In this document: positions 50,031-58,951 of the stretch, in pieces
Position numbering within the stretch: the stretch's first letter is position 1
Layout: every line of letters begins with the position of its first letter
DNA from: Streptomyces sp. PTY087I2
GTDB lineage: Bacteria > Actinomycetota > Actinomycetes > Streptomycetales > Streptomycetaceae
Assembly (NCBI RefSeq): GCF_001687325.1
Contig: NZ_LZRD01000018.1
Coordinates: 1 to 64,000, forward strand
Length of the DNA stretch: 64,000 nucleotides
Reading direction: 5' to 3'
Notes under the pieces: model-generated
What the model saw: the letters and a program-made list of their open reading frames with translations, nothing else
Databases searched by the model: none
What the model was told of the DNA's origin: nothing
Made by a program: the position numbers and the translations under genes

Positions 50031-51188
50031 TTACGGCAGGTTGCGGGCCATCACGATGCGCTGGACCTGGTTCGTGCCCTCGTAGATCTGGGTGATCTTG
50101 GCGTCGCGCATCATGCGCTCGACCGGGTAGTCCCGCGTGTAGCCGTAGCCGCCGAGCAGCTGGACGGCGTCCGTGGTGACCTCCATCGCGACGTCCGAGG
50201 CGAAGCACTTGGCCGCCGCGCCCTGGAAGGTCAGGTCGGCGTCGCCGCGCTCCGACTTGGCGGCGGCCGCGTACGTGAGCTGGCGGGCCGCCTCGATCTT
50301 CATCGCCATGTCCGCGAGCATGAACTGGATGCCCTGGAAGTCCGCGATCGGCTTGCCGAACTGCTTGCGCTCCTGGACGTACCCCTTGGCGTAGTCCAGC
50401 GCGCCCTGGGCGATGCCGAGGGCCTGGGCCGCGATCGTGATGCGGGTGTGGTCCAGGGTCTTCATCGCGGTGGCGAAGCCCGTGCCCTCCTCGCCGATCA
50501 TGCGGTCCGCGGGGATACGCACGTTGTCGAGGTAGACCTCGCGGGTCGGGGAGCCCTTGATGCCGAGCTTCTTCTCCGGGGCGCCGAAGGAGACGCCCTC
50601 GTCGGACTTCTCGACGACGAACGCCGAGATGCCCTTGGAGCGTTTGGTCGGGTCGGTGACCGCCATGACCGTGTAGTACTCGGAGACGCCCGCGTTGGTG
50701 ATCCAGCGCTTCACGCCGTTGAGCACCCAGAAGTCGCCGTCGCGCACGGCCTTCGTCTTCATGCCCGCCGCGTCGGAGCCGGCGTCCGGCTCGGACAGCG
50801 CGTACGAGAACATCGCGTCGCCCTTGGCGAGCGGGCCCAGGTACTTGGCCTTCAGCTCCTCGGAGCCGGAAAGGATCACCGGGAGCGAGCCGAGCTTGTT
50901 CACGGCCGGGATCAGGGAGGAGGAGGCACAGACGCGGGCCACCTCCTCGATCACGATGACCGTGGCGAGCGCGTCCGCGCCGGCCCCGCCGTACACCTCC
51001 GGGACGTGGACGGCGTGCAGGTCCGACGAGACCAGGGCGTCCAGCGCCTCCTGCGGGAAGCGGCTCTCCTCGTCGACCGCGGCGGCGAAGGGGGCGATCT
51101 TCGACTCGGCGAGCGCGCGGATCGTCTCGCGGAGCATGTCGTGCTCCTCGGCCGGACGGTACAGGTCGAAATCGGTCGAACCCGCCAA
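50031..51188 (-). CDS. acyl-CoA dehydrogenase (FadE25-like)
   Basis: 385 residues from a TTG start (LAGSTDFDLYRPAEEHDMLR) with GGGGAG 8 nt upstream; GTG 51197 is an alternative. It is an FAD-dependent acyl-CoA dehydrogenase: FSYALSEPDAGSDAAGMKTKAV (FAD/substrate loop), WITNAGVSEYYTVMA, GYGYTRDYPVERMMRDAKITQIYEGTNQVQR with the catalytic Glu in IYEGT. It fits short or branched-chain beta-oxidation. In mycobacteria the counterpart is encoded next to purE and purK; here several genes intervene. It is divergent from the UDP-glucose dehydrogenase gene. Confidence 0.92.
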   Translation of the reverse strand: MAGSTDFDLYRPAEEHDMLRETIRALAESKIAPFAAAVDEESRFPQEALDALVSSDLHAVHVPEVYGGAGADALATVIVIEEVARVCASSSLIPAVNKLGSLPVILSGSEELKAKYLGPLAKGDAMFSYALSEPDAGSDAAGMKTKAVRDGDFWVLNGVKRWITNAGVSEYYTVMAVTDPTKRSKGISAFVVEKSDEGVSFGAPEKKLGIKGSPTREVYLDNVRIPADRMIGEEGTGFATAMKTLDHTRITIAAQALGIAQGALDYAKGYVQERKQFGKPIADFQGIQFMLADMAMKIEAARQLTYAAAAKSERGDADLTFQGAAAKCFASDVAMEVTTDAVQLLGGYGYTRDYPVERMMRDAKITQIYEGTNQVQRIVMARNLP

Positions 51189-51395
51189 GACGCTCACTCC
51201 CCAGATGCTAACTACCGTTAAGTAACTCAATTTTAGTGCGCCGACCGCCCGACGGCATACGTGCCGCGTACGTGAGCTTGCCGACAGGGGTGGGGCATGA
51301 GGGAAGTACCGGGCATATCGAGCGGTGAATTCCCGCCTCCGGGTCCCGGACTATGCTCGGTCCGCACCTCCGTCCGTACCTCCCAGGAGCACTCC

Positions 51396-52739
51396 ATGGC
51401 CCTCAGGATCACTGTGATCGGCACCGGCTACCTCGGCGCCACCCATGCCGCGGCCATGGCCGAGCTGGGCTTCGAGGTCCTGGGGCTCGACATCGTGCCG
51501 GAGAAGGTCGAGCTGCTCTCGACCGGCCGCGTGCCCATGTACGAGCCGGGGCTCGAAGAGATGCTCCAGCGGCACGTCGCCGGGATCGAGGGGTCCAGCG
51601 GGCGGCTGCGCTTCACCACCTCCTGGGAGGAGGTCGCGGAGTTCGGCGACGTCCACTTCGTCTGCGTGAACACTCCGCAGAAGCACGGCGAGTACGCCTG
51701 CGACATGAGCTACGTGGACAGCGCCTTCGACGCGCTCGCCCCGCTTCTGACCCGGCCCGCCCTGGTCGTCGGCAAGTCGACCGTCCCCGTGGGCTCCGCC
51801 TCCCGTCTCGCGGACCGGCTCGCCGAGCTGGCTCCGGTCGGCGCCGGGGCCGAGCTGGCCTGGAACCCGGAGTTCCTCCGCGAGGGCTTCGCCGTCCAGG
51901 ACACCCTCCACCCCGACCGGATCGTCGTCGGGGTCACCAGCGAGAACGCCGAGAAGCTGCTCCGCGAGGTGTACGCCGTGCCGGTCGCCGAGGGCTCGCC
52001 TTTCGTCGTCACCGACTTCCCCACCGCCGAGCTGGTGAAGACCTCCGCCAACTCCTTCCTCGCCACCAAGATCTCCTTCATCAACGCCATGGCCGAGGTC
52101 TGCGAGGCCGCCGACGGCGACGTCGTGAAGCTCGCCGAGGCCATCGGTCACGACGACCGCATCGGGAAGAAGTTCCTGCGCGCCGGGATCGGCTTCGGCG
52201 GCGGCTGTCTGCCCAAGGACATCCGCGCCTTCATGGCCCGCGCCGGTGAGCTGGGCGCCGACCAGGCGCTCACCTTCCTCCGCGAGGTCGACTCCATCAA
52301 CATGCGCCGCCGCGGCCACATGGTCGAGCTGGCCCGGGAGGCCGTCGGCGGCGGCTCGTTCCTCGGTACGCGCGTTGCGGTGCTCGGCGCCACCTTCAAG
52401 CCCGACTCCGACGACGTACGCGACTCCCCCGCCCTCAACGTCGCCGGGCAGATCCACCTCCAGGGCGGCCAGGTGACCGTGTTCGACCCGAAGGGGATGG
52501 ACAACGCCCGGCGGCTGTTCCCGACCCTCGGTTACGCGGACTCGGCGCTGGAGGCCGTGCGCGGCGCGGATGTCGTGCTGCACCTGACGGAGTGGCGCGA
52601 GTTCCGCGAGCTGGACCCGGCCGAGCTGGGTGAAGCCGTCTCCCGCCGGATCATCCTGGACGGGCGCAACGCCCTGGACAGCGCGGTGTGGCGCGAGGCG
52701 GGGTGGACGTACCGGGCGATGGGGCGTCCGAAGGCCTAG
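51396..52739 (+). CDS. UDP-glucose 6-dehydrogenase
   Basis: A 447-residue UDP-glucose/GDP-mannose dehydrogenase family enzyme oxidising UDP-glucose to UDP-glucuronate with two NAD+. It has the N-terminal Rossmann ITVIGTGYLGATHAAAMAEL, the catalytic cysteine in GIGFGGGCLPKDIRAF (about residue 265) with the Lys/Asn patch ANSFLATKISFINAMAE before it, and the C-terminal NAD domain VAVLGATFKPDSDDVRDSP. Start ATG 51396 after an AGGAG; the longer frame is not credible. It supplies uronic acid for capsule or teichuronic-type polymers. Confidence 0.93.
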   Translation: MALRITVIGTGYLGATHAAAMAELGFEVLGLDIVPEKVELLSTGRVPMYEPGLEEMLQRHVAGIEGSSGRLRFTTSWEEVAEFGDVHFVCVNTPQKHGEYACDMSYVDSAFDALAPLLTRPALVVGKSTVPVGSASRLADRLAELAPVGAGAELAWNPEFLREGFAVQDTLHPDRIVVGVTSENAEKLLREVYAVPVAEGSPFVVTDFPTAELVKTSANSFLATKISFINAMAEVCEAADGDVVKLAEAIGHDDRIGKKFLRAGIGFGGGCLPKDIRAFMARAGELGADQALTFLREVDSINMRRRGHMVELAREAVGGGSFLGTRVAVLGATFKPDSDDVRDSPALNVAGQIHLQGGQVTVFDPKGMDNARRLFPTLGYADSALEAVRGADVVLHLTEWREFRELDPAELGEAVSRRIILDGRNALDSAVWREAGWTYRAMGRPKA

Positions 52740-52793
52740 GGCCTCTCGCCGGCCCACTGGCTTCGCCCCGCCTCCCGTGGACAGGCTGAGGCC

Positions 52794-53977
52794 ATGGACG
52801 ACTCCCGCGACTGGATCACCACCCCGCTCACCGCCGACCTCCTGCGCGGCGCGCTCGACCTGGAGCGCACCGCGCGCGGCGGTCTGCTTCCGCACCGGCT
52901 GCCCGCCGCCGCACGGGCCCGGTTCGACGGTGACGAGGAGGTGACCCGGGCGGAGTCCCAGCCCTCCGGTGTGCGGGTGGTGTTCCGCACCCGCGCCACC
53001 GTCGTCGAGCTGGACCTCCTGCGTACGGTCGTCGGCTACCGGGGCGTCCCGCCCGCCCCGGACGGCGCGTACGACCTGCACATCGACGGGGAGCCGGCCG
53101 GGCGGACCACGGCGAGCGGCGGCGATGTCGTGCTCGTCGACCTGGCGGACGGTTCGCAAAAGAGGTTTCCCGGGCGGATCGGCCGCGTCCGGTTCGACGG
53201 GCTGCCCGGGCGGGAGAAGGACGTCGAGATCTGGCTGCCGTACACCGAGACCGCCGAGCTGATCGATCTGCGCACCGACGCCCCCGTCACGGCCGTGGCG
53301 CCGAGCGGGCGGCGGGTGTGGCTGCACCACGGCAGTTCGATCAGCCACGGTTCGGCGGCCGCCAGCTCGGCCACCGCCTGGCCCGCCCTGGCCGCCGCGG
53401 CGGCGGACGTGGAGCTGGTCAATCTGTCGCTGGCCGGCAACGCCCTGCTCGACCCGTTCACCGCGCGCGCCCTGCGGGACACCCCCGCCGATCTGATCAG
53501 CGTCAAGATCGGCATCAACCTCGTCAACCGCGACTGATGCGGCTGCGCGCCTTCGGCCCGGCCGTGCACGGGTTCCTCGACACCATCCGCGAGGGGCGGC
53601 CCGCCACCCCGCTGCTCGTCGTCTCGCCCGTGCTCTGCCCGGCCCACGAGGAGACTCCGGGGCCCGCGGCACCGGACTTCCGGGACGGGAAGGTGGAGTT
53701 CACCGCGCTGGGCGACCCGGCGGAGTCCGCCTCCGGCAAGCTGGCGCTGCGCGTCGTACGGGAGGAGCTGGCCCGGATCGTGGCGGAGCGGGCGGCGTCG
53801 GACCCGTACCTCTTCCACCTGGACGGGCGCGCGCTGTACGGCGAGGCCGACCACGACGAGCTGCCGCTGCCGGACCGGCTGCACCCGGACGCCGCCGCCC
53901 ACCGCCGCATGGGCGAGCGCTTCGGGGCGTTCGCCTTCGGTCCGGGAAGACCGTTCGCGGCGGTGGACAACCGGTAG
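52794..53977 (+). pseudogene. SGNH/GDSL-family lipase/esterase, split by a one-base frameshift
   Basis: Two frames make one protein of ~394 residues. From 52794 the N-terminal beta-sandwich (HIDGEPAGRTTASGGD) runs to VWLHHGSSISHGSAAASSAT (SGNH block I region) and DLISVKIGINLVNRD, then a TGA at 53535-53537. The other frame resumes at once with LMRLRAFGPAVHGFLDTIRE and ends ...LPDRLHPDAAAHRRMGERF, which carries the block V Asp and His. The sequence GCGACTGATG lacks one C relative to an expected GACCTGATG. The result is a broken catalytic triad unless this is a base-calling error. Confidence 0.85.
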
Positions 53978-53980
53978 GCC

Positions 53981-55174
53981 CTAGCGCCTCTCGCCGTCCA
54001 GCTCGGTGATCGTCGCGTGGGACGGGCCCCGCCCGCTCTGCTCGTCGCGCGCCACGGCCTCCGCGTCGCGCAGCACCCGTACGGCGTTCTGCCAGGTCAG
54101 CTTGGCGAGGTCGCCCTCGGACCAGTTACGTCGCAGGAGCTCGGCGATCAGGTTCGGATAGCCGGAGACGTCCTCCAGGCCGCGCGGGGTGAACGCCGTG
54201 CCGTCGTAGTCGCCGCCGATGCCGATGTGGTCGATGCCCGCGACCGCGCGCATGTGGTCGAGGTGGTCCGCGATGGTGGCGACGGTGGCCTCGGGGCGCG
54301 GGTGGGCCGCCTCGAAGTCCTCGTGGATGCGCATCGCGACCGGGGTGGTGTCGAGGTGGTGCAGGCCGTGCTCGCGCATGTTGCGGTCGGCGGCCAGGGT
54401 CCAGGCGACCGCCTCGGGCAGCACGAACTTCGGGACGAAGGTCGCCATCGCGACGCCCCCGTTGGCCGGGAGGGCCGCCAGCACGTCGTCGGGGATGTTG
54501 CGCGGGTGGTCGCAGACGGCGCGGGCCGAGGAGTGCGAGAAGATCACCGGCGCGGTGCTGGTGGCGAGCGCGTCCCGCATGACGCCGTCCGCCACGTGGC
54601 TGAGGTCGACCAGCATGCCGATGCGGTTCATCTCGCGGACGACCTCGTGGCCGAAGGCGGAGAGCCCGCCGAGGCGCGGCAGGTCGGTCGCGCTGTCGGC
54701 CCAGTCGATGTTGTCGTTGTGGGTGAGCGTCATGTAGCGGACGCCCAGGTCGTACAGGGCGCGCAGGGTGCCCAGCGAGTTGTTGATGGAGTGGCCGCCC
54801 TCGGCCCCCATCAGGGAGGCGATCCGGCCCTCGGCGCGGGCCTTCTCCAGGTCGTCGGCGGTGAGCGCCCGGCGCAGGTGGGTCGGGTAGCGGGCGATCA
54901 GCTCGGCGACGATGTCGATCTGTTCCAGGGTGGCGCTGACCGCCGCGTCCCCGGTGAGGTCGGTGCGGACGTACACCGACCAGAACTGGCCGCCGACCCC
55001 GCCGGCCCGCAGCCGGTTCAGGTCGGTGTGGAGCAGACCGCGCTGGTCGGCGGCGATGTCCCGGGCGTCGAGGTCGTAGCCGACCTGTTCGCGCAGGGCC
55101 CAGGGGAGGTCGTTGTGGCCGTCCACGACGGGGTGGACGGCGAGCAGCTCGCGGGCGCGGGCGAGGTGGTCCAT
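53981..55174 (-). CDS. membrane dipeptidase (peptidase family M19)
   Basis: 397 residues, a binuclear zinc dipeptidase of the renal-dipeptidase fold. VVDGHNDLPWALRE carries the HxD pair, LMGAEGGHSINNSLGTLRALYDLGVRYMTLTHNDN the bridging Glu, VDLSHVADG and SHSSARAVCDHPRN the histidines, and HIGIGGDYDG the last Asp. It cleaves dipeptides, including D-amino-acid ones, and is cytoplasmic or secreted in different species; no signal peptide is seen here. It starts 12 bp downstream of purE. Convergent with the broken SGNH gene (3 bp gap). Confidence 0.95.
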   Translation of the reverse strand: MDHLARARELLAVHPVVDGHNDLPWALREQVGYDLDARDIAADQRGLLHTDLNRLRAGGVGGQFWSVYVRTDLTGDAAVSATLEQIDIVAELIARYPTHLRRALTADDLEKARAEGRIASLMGAEGGHSINNSLGTLRALYDLGVRYMTLTHNDNIDWADSATDLPRLGGLSAFGHEVVREMNRIGMLVDLSHVADGVMRDALATSTAPVIFSHSSARAVCDHPRNIPDDVLAALPANGGVAMATFVPKFVLPEAVAWTLAADRNMREHGLHHLDTTPVAMRIHEDFEAAHPRPEATVATIADHLDHMRAVAGIDHIGIGGDYDGTAFTPRGLEDVSGYPNLIAELLRRNWSEGDLAKLTWQNAVRVLRDAEAVARDEQSGRGPSHATITELDGERR

Positions 55175-55186
55175 GAGGGCCGCCCC

Positions 55187-55723
55187 TTACTTTCCGAAGC
55201 CGAAGGAGTCCGAACCCTGGACCTTGGAGCGCAGCCGCTTGCCCTTCTCCGTGGCCTGGTCGTTCAGCTCCTGCTGGAACTCCCGCATCCGCTCCTGGAG
55301 CGCGGGGTCCTGCGTGGCGAGGATCCGGGCGGCGAGCAGACCCGCGTTGCGCGCTCCGCCGACGGAGACGGTGGCGACGGGGACACCCGCGGGCATCTGG
55401 ACGATGGAGAGCAGGCTGTCCATGCCGTCCAGGTACTTCAGCGGCACCGGGACGCCGATGACCGGCAGCGGGGTGACCGAGGCCAGCATCCCGGGCAGAT
55501 GGGCGGCTCCGCCCGCGCCCGCGATGATCGCCTTCAGGCCACGGCCCGCGGCCTCCTCGCCGTACGCGATCATCTCGCGCGGCATGCGGTGGGCGGAGAC
55601 GACGTCGACCTCGTACGGGATCTCGAACTCGTCGAGCGCCTTGGCCGCCGCCTCCATGACGGGCCAGTCGGAGTCGGAGCCCATCACGATGCCGACGAGA
55701 GGAGCGGCGGAGGGGGAAGTCAT
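55187..55723 (-). CDS. purE: 5-(carboxyamino)imidazole ribonucleotide mutase
   Basis: 178 residues, class I PurE, converting N5-CAIR to CAIR in purine biosynthesis. The signature GIVMGSDSDWPVMEAAAKAL, the catalytic-His region VSAHRMPREMI, and AGAGGAAHLPGMLASVTPLPVIGVPV are complete. Start ATG 55723 overlaps the purK stop by 4 bp (ATGA). The C-terminal ~25 residues (KGKRLRSKVQGSDSFGFGK) are basic and longer than the E. coli enzyme. Confidence 0.97.
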   Translation of the reverse strand: MTSPSAAPLVGIVMGSDSDWPVMEAAAKALDEFEIPYEVDVVSAHRMPREMIAYGEEAAGRGLKAIIAGAGGAAHLPGMLASVTPLPVIGVPVPLKYLDGMDSLLSIVQMPAGVPVATVSVGGARNAGLLAARILATQDPALQERMREFQQELNDQATEKGKRLRSKVQGSDSFGFGK

Positions 55724-56859
55724 TCGGTGATCGTTCCTCGCAGGTAGTCGGCCGCGTGCCGGGCGCGCTCCCGCACGTCCGCCAGATCGTCGCCGTAGGT
55801 GTTGACGTGTCCGACCTTGCGGCCGGGCTTCACGTCCTTGCCGTACATGTGGATCTTGAGCTGCGGGTCGCGGGCCATGCAGTGCAGGTAGCCCTGGTAC
55901 ATGTCCGGGTAGTCGCCGCCCAGGACGTTGCACATGACCGTCCAGGGCGCGCGCGGGCGCGGGTCGCCGAGCGGGAGGTCGAGGACCGCCCGGACGTGGT
56001 TGGCGAACTGCGAGGTGATCGCGCCGTCCTGGGTCCAGTGGCCGGAGTTGTGCGGGCGCATCGCCAGCTCGTTGACCAGGATGCGCCCGTCGCGCGTCTC
56101 GAACAGCTCGACGGCGAGGTGGCCGACGACGTCCAGCTCGGCGGCGATCCGCAGCGCGAGCTGCTGGGCCTCGCCCGCCAGGGTCTCGTCCAGCTCCGGC
56201 GCCGGGGCGATCACCGTGTCGCAGACGCCGTCGACCTGGATGGACTCGACGACCGGGTAGGCGACGGCCTGGCCGTGCGGCGAGCGGACGATGTTGGCCG
56301 CCAGCTCCCGTACGAAGTCGACCTTCTCCTCCGCGAGGACCGGGACCCCGGCGCGGAACGGGTCGGCGGCGTCCGCCTCGGAGCGCACCACCCACACGCC
56401 CTTGCCGTCGTACCCGCCGCGCACGGTCTTGAGGATGACGGGGAAGCCCCCGGTCTCCTCGGCGAACGCGGCGGCGTCCGCCGGGTCGCTCACGATGCGG
56501 TTACGGGGGCAGGGGGCGCCGATCTCCGCGAGCCGGGCGCGCATCACCCCCTTGTCCTGGGCGTGCACCAGGGCGTCGGGGCCGGGGCGCACGGGGATGC
56601 CGTCCGCCTCCAGGGCGCGCAGATGCTCGGTCGGCACATGCTCGTGATCGAAGGTGATCACGTCGCAGCCGCGCGCGAAGGCGCGCAGGGTGTCCAGGTC
56701 GCGATAGTCGCCGATGACGACCTCGCTCACCACCTGGGCCGCCGAGTCCTGGGGGGTGTCACTGAGCAGCTTGAATTTCAGGCCGAGGGGGATACCCGCC
56801 TCGTGGGTCATGCGGGCGAGCTGACCGCCGCCGACCATGCCGACTACCGGGAACGTCAC
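55720..56859 (-). CDS. purK: N5-carboxyaminoimidazole ribonucleotide synthase
   Basis: 379 residues, ATP-grasp PurK forming N5-CAIR from AIR, ATP and bicarbonate. The start is GTG 56859 (TFPVVGMVGGGQLARMTHEA). The TLRAFARGCDVITFDHEHVP, TGGFPVILKTVRGGYDGKGVW (ATP loop) and ILVNELAMRPHNSGHWTQDGAITSQF (metal residues) motifs are present. It is translationally coupled to purE and is divergent from the GtrA gene. Confidence 0.97.
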   Translation of the reverse strand: MTFPVVGMVGGGQLARMTHEAGIPLGLKFKLLSDTPQDSAAQVVSEVVIGDYRDLDTLRAFARGCDVITFDHEHVPTEHLRALEADGIPVRPGPDALVHAQDKGVMRARLAEIGAPCPRNRIVSDPADAAAFAEETGGFPVILKTVRGGYDGKGVWVVRSEADAADPFRAGVPVLAEEKVDFVRELAANIVRSPHGQAVAYPVVESIQVDGVCDTVIAPAPELDETLAGEAQQLALRIAAELDVVGHLAVELFETRDGRILVNELAMRPHNSGHWTQDGAITSQFANHVRAVLDLPLGDPRPRAPWTVMCNVLGGDYPDMYQGYLHCMARDPQLKIHMYGKDVKPGRKVGHVNTYGDDLADVRERARHAADYLRGTITE

Positions 56860-57024
56860 GCCTCCAGGGTATCCGCCACGCCGGTGGTCCCCGGACGGCC
56901 GTACGGATGGCCGCACGGCCCCCGCCCCCGTGGACTCACGGGCGTCACACGGGTGGGCTGGTTAGCATGGCGGGGTTGACGTGGTTGCGTCGACGCCATC
57001 GAACGGACGGACTGAGCGATCACC

Positions 57025-57573
57025 ATGAGCGAACGGGGCGCACTGCGGGCCCGGCTTGATCTGCTGGCCCGGGAGGTCGCCAAGTTCGGCGCGGTCGGTG
57101 CGGTGGGGCTGCTGGTCAACATCGCGGTCTTCAACCTGCTCCGGCACACCACCGACCTCCAGGTCGTCCGGGCGAGTGTGCTGGCGACCTTCGTCGCCAT
57201 CCTCTGCAACTACGTGGGCTTCCGCTACTGGACCTACCGGGACCGCGACAAGACCGGCCGGACCCGCGAGCTGACGCTCTTCCTGCTGTTCAGCGCGGCG
57301 GGCGCGGTGATCGAGAACGGTGTGCTGTACCTGGCGACGTACGGCTTCGACTGGAACAGCCCGGTCCAGAGCAACTTCTTCAAGATCCTGGGCATCGGGA
57401 TCGCGACCCTCTTCCGGTTCTGGTCCTACCGGACGTGGGTCTTCAAGGCCCTCCCCGCCGAGACCCGTCCCGTCGAGCCCTCTCACGCCGAGGAGGCCGC
57501 ACGCTCCGCGGAGCGGTTTCTGGAGCAGCGGCGGCCGTCGGAGGCCGTAGAGCCCGACCCCGTACGGAACTGA
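57025..57573 (+). CDS. GtrA family protein
   Basis: 182 residues with four predicted transmembrane helices (about 20-38, 50-68, 85-105, 115-135) and the GtrA signature VAKFGAVGAVGLLVNIAVFNLLR. GtrA proteins are thought to flip lipid-linked sugars (such as bactoprenol-glucose) across the cytoplasmic membrane or assist glycosyltransferases. A ~50-residue charged C-terminal tail is cytoplasmic. It is encoded beside purK as in mycobacteria (Rv3277 from memory). A role with the nearby glycosyltransferases is inferred. Confidence 0.9.
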   Translation: MSERGALRARLDLLAREVAKFGAVGAVGLLVNIAVFNLLRHTTDLQVVRASVLATFVAILCNYVGFRYWTYRDRDKTGRTRELTLFLLFSAAGAVIENGVLYLATYGFDWNSPVQSNFFKILGIGIATLFRFWSYRTWVFKALPAETRPVEPSHAEEAARSAERFLEQRRPSEAVEPDPVRN

Positions 57574-57623
57574 TCCGCCGCGCCCGTCGTTGTTCAGCGC
57601 ACCGGGCGCTCAGGGGTTTTACG

Positions 57624-58889
57624 TCAGCGCACGGGGCGCTCAGGGGTCGCGCGGTCGACCGGGACGCGGCTGAGGAAAAGCGCGAAGACCGCCGGGTGCT
57701 GCTGGAGCAGTTCCAGCCGTCCGCCGTCCGCCTCCGCGAGGTCGCGGGCGACGGCCAGGCCGATGCCGGTGGAGTTGCGGCCGCTGATGGCCCGCTCGAA
57801 GATCCGCGCCCCCAGTTCGGCGGGGACGCCGGGGCCCTCGTCGGTGACCTCGACGACGACCTGGTTGCCGGTGACGCGGGTGCGCAGGGCGACGGTGCCG
57901 CCGCCGTGCATGAGGGAGTTCTCGATCAGCGCCGCCAGGACCTGGGCGACCGCGCCCGGGGTGCCGACGGCCCGCAGCCCGTGCTTGCCGGAGCAGACGA
58001 GGGCCCGGCCCGTGGAGCGGTAGGCGGGGCGCCACTCCTCGATCTGCTGCTTGATGACCTCGTCGAGGTCGAAGACGACGGCGGAGCCGGTGCGCGGATC
58101 GCGGGAGTTCGTCAGGAGCCGCTCGACGACGTCGGTGAGGCGCTCGACCTGGGTGAGGGCGATGTTCGCCTCCTCCTTCACCGTCTCGGGGTCGTCGGTG
58201 ACGGAGATCTCCTCGATCCGCATGGAGAGCGCGGTCAGCGGGGTCCGCAGCTGGTGCGAGGCGTCCGCGGCCAGCCGGCGTTCGGCGGTCAGCATCCGGG
58301 CGATCCGCTCGGCCGATGAGTCCAGGACGTCGGCGACCCGGTCCAGCTCGGGCACCCCGTACCGCTTGTGGCGCGGCCGGGGGTCCCCGGAGCCGAGACG
58401 TTCGGCGGTCTCGGCGAGGTCGGTGAGCGGGGAGGCCAGCCGGTTGGCCTGGCGTACGGCGAGGAGCACGGCCGAGACGATCGCCAGCAGCGCCACCGCG
58501 CCGATGATCAGGAGCGTGCGCCCGACCTCGCGGGTGACGGCGGAGCGGGACTCCTCGACGGTGACCTTCTCGCCCTGCTCGCCGGTCTCGGTGGCGCGCA
58601 GGACACTGCCGGCGGGGCGTTCACCGACGCCGATGGGGTCGCGGCCCGGGATCTCGATCAGCGCGAACCGGTCCGGGTCGATCTGCTCGGCCAGCACGCC
58701 GGAGTTGATCGCCTCGTCGCCCAGCAGCCGGCTCTCGACCACGCTGATCAGCCGCAGCGCCTCGGACTCGACGCTCTCCTGGGCGCTGGCGCTGATGGTG
58801 CGGGTCTCCACGATCACCAGCGAGACGCCGAAGACGGCGATGACGACGAGCACCACGGCGAGCGTGGAGTTGATCAGCCGGCGGCGCAT
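57624..58889 (-). CDS. HAMP-domain sensor histidine kinase
   Basis: 421 residues. Two membrane helices (about 8-28 and 123-147) flank a short extracytoplasmic sensor of about 95 residues, then HAMP (about 148-200), and the HisKA box ADASHQLRTPLTALSMRI with phospho-acceptor His212. The HATPase_c boxes are VLAALIENSLMHGG (N), DEGPGVP (G1) and STGIGLAVARDLAEADGG (G2). It is 62 bp downstream of its response regulator and is presumably its partner. The signal is unknown. Confidence 0.95.
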   Translation of the reverse strand: MRRRLINSTLAVVLVVIAVFGVSLVIVETRTISASAQESVESEALRLISVVESRLLGDEAINSGVLAEQIDPDRFALIEIPGRDPIGVGERPAGSVLRATETGEQGEKVTVEESRSAVTREVGRTLLIIGAVALLAIVSAVLLAVRQANRLASPLTDLAETAERLGSGDPRPRHKRYGVPELDRVADVLDSSAERIARMLTAERRLAADASHQLRTPLTALSMRIEEISVTDDPETVKEEANIALTQVERLTDVVERLLTNSRDPRTGSAVVFDLDEVIKQQIEEWRPAYRSTGRALVCSGKHGLRAVGTPGAVAQVLAALIENSLMHGGGTVALRTRVTGNQVVVEVTDEGPGVPAELGARIFERAISGRNSTGIGLAVARDLAEADGGRLELLQQHPAVFALFLSRVPVDRATPERPVR

Positions 58890-58903
58890 CGTTGTCCCGC
58901 GTC

Positions 58904-58947
58904 ATCGAGGTGCATGGGTGCTTCGATCGAGATGCATGGGTGCTTCG
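58904..58947. repeat. 22-bp tandem duplication in the gap between regulator and kinase genes
   Basis: ATCGAGGTGCATGGGTGCTTCG (58904-58925) is followed directly by ATCGAGATGCATGGGTGCTTCG (58926-58947). The two differ by one base. It fills the gap upstream of the histidine kinase start and ends just before the regulator's stop. It is non-coding. Confidence 0.8.
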
Positions 58948-58951
58948 TACG

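Noticed and set aside
51195..51240. TetR-type operator between the acyl-CoA dehydrogenase and UDP-glucose dehydrogenase genes
   Set aside because: GCTAACTACCGTTAAGTAAC looks partly symmetrical, but the arms do not pair well. Without a consensus I do not list it.
52794..53977. Programmed frameshift in the SGNH gene
   Set aside because: No slippery heptamer or downstream pseudoknot is evident at 53530-53540. A simple one-base deletion explains the split.
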